Position numbers and translations under genes: made by a program. DNA of 64,000 bases, taken from positions 6,758,001 through 6,822,000 of the forward strand of contig CM034315.1 of assembly GCA_019925795.1 (NCBI GenBank), read 5' to 3'. The notes under the pieces were generated by a model. That model did no database searches, was not told the origin of the DNA, and was given only the letters and a program-made list of their open reading frames with translations. This stretch comes from Dendrobium chrysotoxum. Taxonomy: Eukaryota > Streptophyta > Magnoliopsida > Asparagales > Orchidaceae. Of the stretch, positions 49,301-60,400 are shown piece by piece. The first letter of the stretch is position 1; every line of letters starts with the position of its first letter.

Positions 49301-51442
49301 GAATAAATAGGATATAATCGATAGGGCATAAAACCCTCTGTTAGCTAAGGTAGATTTAAATTTATCCTCTTAGACAAACATCCACCCCAGTCTATAAGGT
49401 ACCCTTGGACGAAGCAACCCATGGGCCTTCTGATTAAGTAGACCAGGGACCACGATGACCTAGGACGACGGAACCATGGGATCTTGATCGAGTCCATCAT
49501 CCATTCCCCCACCATCCACTTTAAGTCCAAGATGGTGAATTTTCTTATTTTAAATATCAAATATTTCTAGCACCCTAAACCCATTGCTACTACTATGTGC
49601 CAGATACACGTATCTCTACGTATCTGGTTGACGACTAGCCTTAATCAAAAGTTCTCTCTCATTGCCGGGAGGGGTAATTAACTATAGGGGCTTGCGCCTA
49701 TAGGAAACCAGATCTCAGATCATAATGTCCTCGCAAAATGAGGGCGAAATCTTTGGGTAGTGTCTTATCTACAAATCCATCTGCCTTCCTAAATTTACCC
49801 CGGAACTTAATTCCGTTAAAACTCCCCCGAAGAAAGCAGCGGGTGGAGGCCGGGGCCGAATTTTCGGAGCCCACAAACGAGAACCTTGACTTCAAATTTT
49901 GAATATTGCATTTAGACATGAAGCTTTGCCTATTGTTATCTATGAATTTGAATTTGGGCTTGAAACTTTACCCATATGTATCTTCTTCCAAGCTAGCTCA
50001 CCTGCAATTTGTTTATGACTAGTCTATAGTGTATTGCATGCTTATATTTTTTTTATTCCTTCAAAGAAAAATTTTAGTTGAAACTACTCTTAATAATGGC
50101 TTCAAATAACGTTTTGATTTTTTTTTTTTTATGTATTCATCTTTAACAAAGACGTTAGCTTATTTCTTTTTAGTATTTGCTTGCCCGTAACATATGCATC
50201 ATGTTCATATGAATGAGGAACGTGGCATTTTCTGTTGCATCCTTTCTCCCATTTTATTCCTATCGCATTCTTATTGTGCACCCTGGTTAGGTCTGCTCTT
50301 TCATGCCAAGTAGTTCAGAATAAGAAGATAGGGGAAGGAGTAATAATTGTTCAAGACTTTATATTATTCAGATCTTTTTTCTTGATGTCTGCTTCAATTC
50401 ATTGAGACTTTCTATTTAACCTTTACAGGAGGTTAGGTTGGGACCCAAAAGAGGGAGAGAGCCATTTGGATGCAATGTTAAGAGGAGAAGTCTTGAGTGC
50501 TTTAGCTCAGTTTGGACATTCTGCTACTCGAGATGAAGCGTTGAAGCGCTTTGATGCCTTCTTGAATGATAGGGACACACCTCTCCTTCCTCCTGATACC
50601 AGACATGTATGTACATTGATAGATTATCACACGTTCGTACAAGAACCAAATTTGATTTGTTGCTGATGTTATTTTTTCATTCTTTTTAGGCTGCTTATGT
50701 TGCTGTCATACGAGGGGTTGATAAGACAAATAAATACGGATACGACTCTCTTCTAAAGATTTATAGAGAAACTGATTTAAGCCAAGAGAAAACTCGGATA
50801 TTGAGTATGTTCAAGTAAATTTTTTTTTTTGTAAGATTTAGAAAAAATGGATTATTTAAGTGGATTTTTCATTAAAAAAATTCTCCTGTTACTTTTATTA
50901 TAGGCTGTTTGGCGTCTTCCCCTGATCCAGATATTGTTTCGGAAGCTTTAGACTTTGTCCTTTCATCAGAGGTATGAATTGATATTCTTTCTTTTTGCCT
51001 ATGCAATATGCTCTGATTTTTATCAACGAACTAAATTTGTTTGGATTTATTTTTTAGGTGAGGAATCAAGATGCAGTTTATGGAATCGCTGGAATAAGCA
51101 GGGAAGGACGAGAAGTTGCATGGAAGTGGTTAAAGGTATATATTCATTGTTCACTTTTCTTGATCAGCCTATGAGATAAAATAAGATTTCCACCATCTCT
51201 GATCTCATTGCTTAGTGTCTAAATATTCATGTACACAAGGTTTAGCTAACTACGGTTCTACTACTTAATTTTCATGTTCTTTGAGCAAATTGTTACATTT
51301 AAAATTTTTTATTCTATTTACACAAACTAACAGTTTAGCATGAATAAAAGTTTGTTGTTATGTTGGCCCAGAGACAAAAAATGACGAAGCGCCATTTTTC
51401 TTTTTTATTTTTAATTCTGAAAATTTGATTCACTCAGCTAAC

Positions 51443-51480
<38 letters not shown>

Positions 51481-54400
51481 TAGCAGTTTTATAGAACTAG
51501 CTATCTTTGTAATTAACTTGGTGGTTTGTCTTTATTGGGGATAATTATCTGGTTATTGACCATAAATCATAATGGGAATTTTTGGGCCAAAAATGGGATA
51601 ATTCGACCTTGCAATTGTGATTGCAAACTGAGCTGGTCAGGTTACTGTAGAGAGATTTAAGAAGGCTTAGTCCTGAGAAACTAAGCATGTGCAAAGTTCA
51701 GATTGGCGTTGGCATGAAGTGTGAGCCTGGCAATTCAAATTATTTTGTTGGACAAATCATAAAGACAATATCATGCATGCAAGTACTCATATATATGTCA
51801 TGTCTCCATTTTTCATTATCCGTTCTCATATACATGTGCATCAGCATGCACATGCACGTGCAAGCATGCCAAACATCTTTAAGATTTCATTCTTATATTA
51901 TTTGCGTCAGTTTGCACGTGCATAACTTTACTATTCTTGATATCTTATTGATGTAGAATGAGATGATGCTATAATGATTAATAAGGATTTTGCATGCTTT
52001 ATTCATTGAAAACAATATTAAGAATTAACTTAGGTGATTCAAACGACGAAATAAAACAAGGGAGGGGTGAGGTCAGTTTAGGCCAAGTTACACACATAAG
52101 ATGAAGAATCAATAATCAATAGTTCACAACAATAATACGTAGAGGTTTTCAACACAATCCCTAGTCTAATAATGAGAATAGTCACTATGAGGCAAGTCCC
52201 TCACTCATTTCTTAAGATACTAGGCTTTGGCAGAGAGGATGACGATGAACTCAATGAATTAATTAGTTCTACAATTGAGAAAGACTAGGAAAATAAGAAA
52301 TAAGGGAAGAGTTCACCAAAATCTTGGTCTTGGAACTTTGTGACAGCACTTGGAAAGGTCTCCCGGGTTGGATAGTCACTTCCTTTGACTGAATCTTCTC
52401 TGGACAATGGTCTGGATCCTGTTTGGAGAGTTGGGACAACAACTGGAGGATTCCTGAACAACAGGACAGCAGTTTTTGCTGATGAAAACTCTTTGGACAG
52501 CAACCAGAGGGCTTATGGCAGCAATACGGCTGATCTCCCCTAGCTGGAATGGATGGATAGCAGGCTGTCCTTCTTTAGACAGCAGTTTGAGAGGGTCTTG
52601 TTGACAAGTGAGGCTAGGAGAGGTGCAGGAATTCTGGACTGAAAACTTGGAGAGCATATCACAAGGGTTCCACGTGGGTTTGAGGGAATTTCGTGGAGGG
52701 AAAACTTGAAAGAAGGGTAGAGGGGGGGAGGCGGCTGAATTGGGGAAGAGAAAGGAGGTTAATTGGTGGAATTAAAGGGAGAATTAATTATAGAAGTAAT
52801 TGGGGAGTCAATTATGGGAGGGAAATATTTGAGAGGGGAGAGGAGAGGTGGCCGGCCATGGGTGAGGGGGAAATGTGTCTAGATGCGTTGTATGTGGACC
52901 CCTAAGTAATAATTATTGATTGAGGAGTAAATCTGAAATTAAATTTCAGATTGGGGATTAATTGGGAGGTTTCCTAATAGGGGATTACATTAATTGGGTT
53001 GATTGTTGAATTCAAAATAATTTGAATTTGGAGTAACAATCTTTCCAATTTAATACTAACCCCAAAAAGGCAACTAATGACGGCTAATTGATTAAGGCCA
53101 ATGGTGGAGTTGGGCCGGCGGGTGGGCTGCTTGGGTGGTCGTCTACTTGCAGGTGATGGAGGATGGGATGGTGGGGATGGAGGGAGAGGGTTGAGCGGCT
53201 GGTGGGCTGACCATTGGCAGCCGGCGGGAAAGGGAAGGGGAAGGGCTGAATCCAGCGGGTTTGGGAGAATTGGGGATGGTCGGCGGCTTGAGGCTAGGGG
53301 ACGGTAGGTCGACGGCGGAGGTAAGGGGGGAAGTCGAACCACGAGTCGGGGACGCTTCCACCGACTGATGGGTATTGCTTTGCCCTTCACCAAGGGACTT
53401 TCTCCAAGTTATCTCCTAGAACTCTCACAAGAGAACAAGAGAACTGAAATTTTATATTATTCATCATTGAAATCAATACAAAGCCTAAGGCCTCCATATA
53501 TAGGCCTCCACAAATAAGAAAACTCAAAAGACTAACATGCCCTCCGGGCTACAACTCACTAAACTCCCCTTATAGGAGTACAATGAGAAAAACATAAATA
53601 TAAACTAGTACATAAAACACATTAAAAAATAAATAAACTCTAGATCGTAGCCGTTGATGTTTGATGTCCTCATCACTTATACAATACAAAGTTGTTTATG
53701 CCTTTGCAACTATGCTCTTGTACTCCATTGATTGAGTTCTTTTTTTTCTCTACATTATCCTCCTCATCTTCCCCATGTATCTACGTTGCTTTATCCATCA
53801 GGCAGCCTTGTGAGGCTCTTCTCCTTCTAATGATGCTTGTGTTTTAACATATGGCTTGGATCAGTTTGGGCTAGATATGGGATGCAAGCTGGAGGAGGCA
53901 TACTTAGTCATGATGTGATGTCATCACCAACATTATCAATTAACCTTCTCTTAACCTTTTGTGATTGGCCTTGTTAGTTCTTACAAACATGTTACTTATT
54001 GTTTGAAGTTGAGGTATTGCATTTTATTTTTAAACATAGTAGTCATATCTTACTTTGATAATGAACTTTTCTTATGATGCAATGAGCTTTCTGCCGGTTG
54101 AAGACTAACTTCAGTGATCTCTCTAGACCTCACATCTAGCTTTGAGAGTTGAAGAACCCCATGTAAGCTTAAAACCACTAAGTTCCACATCTCTAAGAAC
54201 TAGAACGGTAGAATTTGAAGTGGAAAAAAGAATTTTTTTCACGAATTTTATTCATCAGAGGTTAGTTGTATATGCAATGATCCTTTGTCATTCCGGTAGT
54301 TGGTAGAATAAAACAAGGAAATAACATTACACATGTTTACATTTATTTAAAATTTGAACTAGATAAAAGGGGAAAATGATCAAAATGGTCCCTTAACTCT

Positions 54401-57400
54401 TTATGAAGGACCAAAATAGTCCCCAACTATATTAAAAGACAATTTTGATTTCTCATATCCTTAAAAAGGAATCAAATTAGTCCATGGTGCGACTATTTTG
54501 GTTCCTCTTTAAAGAGATTAGAAAAATGACTTACAGGGAACTTGTGTCGAACCCAACAGTTCGCAAATGAGCGTGAATTGAACCTCCTTTGCTCCTAGAA
54601 GACTCGTGTACTTAAGTCCCTCAACAATACACTCTATGAACCAAAATTTACGTAAAATGAATTATACCCGCGTTCTCTATTTATAACAAAAAAAGTCATT
54701 TTTGTGGCCCAATTAAAACTAAAATTCAACCATGGAATAGTGAGAAAAGTACACATGTAAGACATGTTAATATACAATTTCGAGGCACCGATATTGGATT
54801 CACTATACGCATTTAAACGGATAAAAATGTAAGCATCAATGCACCTAAATGTGAACAAAATTAATCTTAAAATGTAAAATTGCATATACGACCTCATGAT
54901 ATCAAATTCACGTGAACGACTGCCACGTTGGTTCTTACAAACCTCTAACAGTTATTTCATATGAATGTCCTCTAATGAAATGAAATGAACCAACCTGTTG
55001 CAAGTCACGGGTGTACAAATGTCTTGGGTAATGTACATGCCAGCTGCCAAAGCAAAGGGACTCTTTTAGGTCCCGTGAATATATTGTACACCCCGTGAAA
55101 ACATTTCTTTGAAAAAAATGTTTGATGTGAACTCCATTGTACACCCCGTAACGATCCATAAGAGTTGATGCATGGGTCCGATCATTTGTTGATAAACAGA
55201 TAGGTTTGACAGTGTCAAATCCCTGATGATGGATGTGATGCATATATAATTTAACCTAAGGGGATCTCATATTCTATAATATCTTCAACTCCACACAAAC
55301 GCATTTAAAGTGACTTCAATAACACCCTGATGATAACCGTGTTGGATGTAAAATATTTTCAACTCCTAATGAAACATAAACACATTAAAAGTGAATTCAA
55401 TATTACCTCGGCATTAGCCATGTTGAAAGTTAATCGTAGTGGATACTACATTTTTAAATGCCTCCAAATCCTAATATTAATCACTCAGGGGCTCAAATTT
55501 CAGTAAAATTCTAAGTTTGATATTAATCATAATTTAAATATTTAACATAAAATTAAATTATCTACAAACTTTAAACTTTGCTAAGGAGGATAAGATTGAG
55601 AATAACTTCAACTCAAAGAACGAATGTCCAGTTGAGAATATCATTAAAGTTCATACTCAAATAAGATCTTGCTAGTAGGATGTGGCAAATGTTCTCTAAT
55701 CAGTAGTTTGACCCAATGGCTCAATAGAACTCGTGGTCTGGCTCAGCGGCTCCACATGATAAATGACTATGATGGGGTCCTCTAATCGAGGGTTTGGCCC
55801 AACTGCTCCACTATATTACAATCATGGCTAAAGCCCGTATCGTCCCCAATGGCTAATGCCCTTGAGTAATGAATCATATGATATAATTGATAGGACATAA
55901 AACCCTCTATGGTTGGCTTGAATATATCCCCTTAGACAAATATTCACCCCAAGTTTACAAGATACTTTTAGATGAAGCAATCAGTTGCTGTCGACAAGGA
56001 TCCTTTGATCAAGTTGATCGACTATCTCCTATGATTAAGTAGACTATGAACCACAATGACCCTGGATGGCGAATCATGGGATCTTAATTGGGCCCATCAT
56101 TATTTCCCTATCACCCGCTTTAACTGTACTATGATAAACTTTAAATTCTAAAAACTTTATAAATTCGAAGTCCAAACCTTGAAGTTTTTGCTACTATACG
56201 TCGAGTACTAAGTGTCTATATAATGACTTAACTTAATCGAAAGTTCTCTCTCGTTATCAAGAGGAGTAATTAATCGTATGTGTTTGCATCTATAAGAAAC
56301 CAAACCCCAGAAAGTCTTTGCAAAATGAGGGCGAAATTTCTTGTGAGTGTCTTATCTAAAATATAACATGCCTTATAAAATTTTACCTTGGAAACTAAAT
56401 TCATTAAAACTCTTACTGTAAAAAAAAGGTGCGAAGAGGCTGAAGCACGAATTTTTGGAGCCCACAATAGAGATTCTTGAGCATATGAATTAATGATTTT
56501 AACCATCAGATCAATCCTCTTCTAAACCTTTAAATTGCAATTCGTGTGTCTTCCCTTCCTCTGCTAGCCGCCGACCTCACTTTAGAACTTTTTTCCTTTT
56601 TTTATAATTAGCTTTAATTTATTTTGATTATAAAAGTCTATATATACTTCAACACTTTGTACAAAATCAAGTAAAAAAATTCAAAGAAGTTTTGTCATAT
56701 GTTTACTACAAGTTTGAATATGTTACCCATTCCTAAGTTGGATTATAGATCCTCAAAATGCTTATGTGATAGTGTTTTATTTAATATGTTAGCAACTTGA
56801 GTGTTGGTTGGAGTATAAACTAATTTGATAACATTATTATTAATCATTTCTTTAATAAATGACAATTAATTTCAATGTATTTGGTCCCATCATTATGGAC
56901 ATGATTCTAGGCTGATTATCAAAACGGCGATTCATTGTTCCTTTGATTTTGACCCCTACGCTCCAAAAGTAGTTTTTTTTTTATCTAAACTATTTCACAT
57001 ATGCTATGTGCTATTGCAAGAAATTTCGCTTAGACACTACTCCTGGATACCACAGAGGGTTTCTTACTTCTCTAGGCTGCTACCAAATTACCCACACAAT
57101 GGAGCAATACTCTGATGTGGACCTCCTTATCACTTGTAGCTAACCCTATCTACATGAAAATAGATTCCTACTTTACGATTTGAGCTTTTTCTGAAGAACA
57201 ACCCTTTTCTTGGAATCAAATTAAGACGCGTCAAAATTTTGTACATTCATGTCTTCCTCCTTCAAATCATTCATAAATTGGGGAATTGGCTTACAATACT
57301 AATAAAGAACCTACTATTTGGCTTATTATTTGAAAGATATATAAGTTCTTTGGCAAGTCTTTGATAACTTCCTTTATGAACTGATATTCTTTCTTCAGCT

Positions 57401-60400
57401 CTTCTAAGTTTTGATGTGAACTCCATTGGCTTTTCAGTTGGTTAAAAGCACAAAATTTCACGTTTTTAATAGATCTATGAGATAATTTCTTTTGTAGATC
57501 GAGATTCCTTATATTGATATGGTAATCTCCATCCTAAAAATTTTGAAGGTTTCCTAGATTTTCTTACTTTAAATTCTCTTGCAAGAATTTTTTGAGGCTA
57601 CTTATTTTTCAAAATTTCTAGTGACAATTATATATTCAACATGAGCAATTTAGATAGATACCTTACCTTTACTAAGTATTTTTTACAATGAGCATTTGGC
57701 TGTCTTGGCATTATTTGTAACCATGCAATCTCACTACTTTTATGAATCTCTCAGACCAAACTCTTTGTGATTGTTTGAGTCTATAAAGAGGTCTTTTTAA
57801 TTTGTATACTTGACTATTAGTTATTAGAATCTCAAATCTAAGAGGTGGCCTTGTGTACACTTCTTCCTAACAAAATCTTCCTTAGCGAAGGCATTTTCTT
57901 TTATCCAACTGTAAAAGAAGCCAATCTAGATTTGCAGCCATGAATAGAATAATTTTAGATTGTATGAGTTTTGCCACAGATGCAATGATCTTCTGATAGC
58001 CAATACCAGAAAGCCGAGTAAAGCATTTGGCAGTTGACTAAGCTTTATATATGTTAATGCCTCCATCTTCCTTATGCTTGATTATCAATGTCCACTTACA
58101 TCCAACTGGATTCTTTCTTGCAGATAAGTTAAGAATTTCCCATGTTTGACTCTTGTATAAAGCATGTATTTCTCCATGATAGTTTCATTCTATCGAAAAG
58201 TTTTTGGTGCTTCTTGGATGCTAGTTGGAATTTGGATAGTATCAAGGCTGGTAATGAAAGCTTGAAATTTTTGTGAGAGGCCTTTATATGAGATGTATTT
58301 TTTGTAAAGAGAATGCTGGGTGAATGATCTCACACCTTTTATAAGAGCAATATTCCAATTTTAGTCATTCTTATGTTGTTCACCAAGTGCATTTTCAGAG
58401 TGAGTGTTACTTTCATTAGTTTGAAATATATTTGAGTTTTGGTGCAATATAAACTCTTAACTCTTTGTTGGGAAGGAGATTAGGTTTAGATTTAGGTGAG
58501 GGTTAAATTTGGCTCCTAAGTCTACAATTAGACATTCAAGATTACTTTTCTAGTATTGAGAGCAAAAGAGAGATTATCTCTGTGTGATTCCATTCTGCAT
58601 AGATGGAGGTGGAAAAATTATGAGTTAGTTTTTGGATAAACTCAAATTGTTCTTGCTGAAGACTAAGGCTTTGGCGGGGTTGGAATTTTCTTCTCTTCTG
58701 AGTTTTTTTGTTATCTCTACTTTCTCTTGGTTTGGAGGATTTTTTTCCTTCAAATTTGCCATAATTGACCAATAAATATCCTTTGTGTGATTAGATTTAT
58801 GTTGGTCATCACACTAAGGACGACTTTCTTATGCTTGCTATAGTTCTTTGGGTATTGTTGTTTTGAACAACAAGATTTGTGGTATCTCCATTTATGAGAG
58901 ATTGTTGATCACCCATCACGATTTTCTTTCGACTTTCTTCTTGTCAATCTTTTTGTATTTAATTCTATCTTTAGGATAATTTCACAGATGTTCTTTGAAT
59001 ATATCTAATTGTTGTCAGCGTCGATTGAGAATGTTGAAGTACTAAGTGTTTGTAAGATCTTCATGTCTTTTGATCATGGAAGATGCACTCTATCTCAAAC
59101 AAGTCAGACATGGGAATACACCTCCTTCGTACTGTCCATATTTTCTCACTTGCATCTTATATGAGAACATTTTCTCCTATTTCATGCTGTTATTAGTCTT
59201 TCATGATCTATACTTTGGATCTTGCTTCTTCGGGTGGAGATACTCGTTGAGAAGGTGCTCATCTCCTTTTCCCTGAAACGAACATGAATATGGATTGGGA
59301 CCATCGAAAATAGATTTGGCCATTTAGTTTGTGACTACTACTACGGTAGTTTGAGAGCTTTTGGTGTTCGGAATCATCAGTGACATGCAACTCTTCTCGG
59401 GCATCATGGAGACATACAACTTAAGTTTGCAATTCTTGCTTTAATATCATGTAGAATTTGGAGTGAAAGGAAGATTTTCCCTCTAATTTTATTCACTAGG
59501 TTGCATGTATATATTGATAATGATCCTCTATTTTGGAGGAATCGACTTATGCTTACATTTGTTTAAAATTTAAATTAGATACAAGGAATTGGTAGGCAAT
59601 CAACTGAAACAAAAATGGTGGTATTTGATTTTATGTCTTTTCAATATCCATAAAAAATATGTGAAGATCTTTTCTAGTTAGTATTTTTGATGCACTATCT
59701 AAACTACGTTATTTTTTATTTTTTTGTGATTAGCCGTGATTGAATTCTTTTGTAATAAACCACAATGAAAATTTAATTAACTTATCTTTATTAAGATAGA
59801 TTTGATTTGTATAAACGAAACAACATTCCTTATATATATATATATATTCATGTGGGAAGGCGGAAGGAGTCCATATACTTGAGTGAAGCTGTAGTTTTGT
59901 TGTCCGCTGGAATAAAATTGTATTTATACTTGACTGAACTTTTGACAATCACTTTATTGATTTTCTACAGATGTACAACTGAATTTGGTTTTCTGTTTAA
60001 CAAGCTTTCTGGCATTAACTCATCTTCTCCTCCCATAGATTGTGAATTTTTACTCCTGTTTTGATTAGCTTGTTTACGTTCTGCTATCGTTGATATCAAA
60101 TGATACGCTGAAATGGGATGTCTTAAGTTCTTTCCTAATAAAAATTGTGCGATAAATTGCTGTAAAATTCAATCCTTACCCTCACATTTTACTGTTTAAT
60201 GAAATAACTTGCAAATGTAAAAATTTTTGTATTAAAAAGCTGTTTTAGAAAGTTGTAAGAAAGCTGTCCCAAACGAAGCCTGGGACAGCTTTTGGCCATT
60301 ACTTTTTCTCTGCTTTCATTGAATTTTTTGCTTGAAAGCTGCTTTGAGAAACAATAAGAAAGCCGTCCCAAACGAAGCCTAAGTCTCCATAAGATTTCTT

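Larger units (their letters stand above)
27499..49875 (+). mobile_element. Element C: giant Tat/Ogre-like Ty3/gypsy retrotransposon with nested element B
   Basis: The 22.4-kb element is flanked by AACGA (27494-27498 and 49876-49880). LTRs are 4934 bp (27499-32432) and 4895 bp (44981-49875). A primer site TGGCGACTCCACTGGGGA follows the left LTR, and a PPT-like tract precedes the right LTR. Plus-strand order is gag-like regions, protease, RT with YVDD, a second (archaeal-type) RNase H and integrase, with no chromodomain. The second RNase H, the YVDD box and the very long LTRs fit the Tat/Ogre lineage. Element B interrupts it between RT and RNase H. It is in the sense orientation of the APM1 gene. 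Confidence 0.93.
54207..59740 (-). mobile_element. Decayed Ty1/copia element F (minus strand) with nested LTR G
   Basis: A block at 54207-54364 resembles 59449-59585 (gtagaattt-gagtg, attttattca, tgcttacattt-tttaaaattt), suggesting the two LTRs. Beside the right one, the minus strand reads TGATATTAAAGCAAG, a decayed tRNA-Met primer site. Between them lie copia gag, RT and RNase H relics on the minus strand. The outer ends are not certain and no target duplication was identified. Confidence 0.5.

Noticed and set aside
27499..49875. Two 4.9-kb direct repeats read as a segmental duplication of the locus
   Set aside because: They end in LTR-type termini, are followed by a primer site and preceded by a polypurine tract, and share a 5-bp target duplication. 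They are the LTRs of element C.
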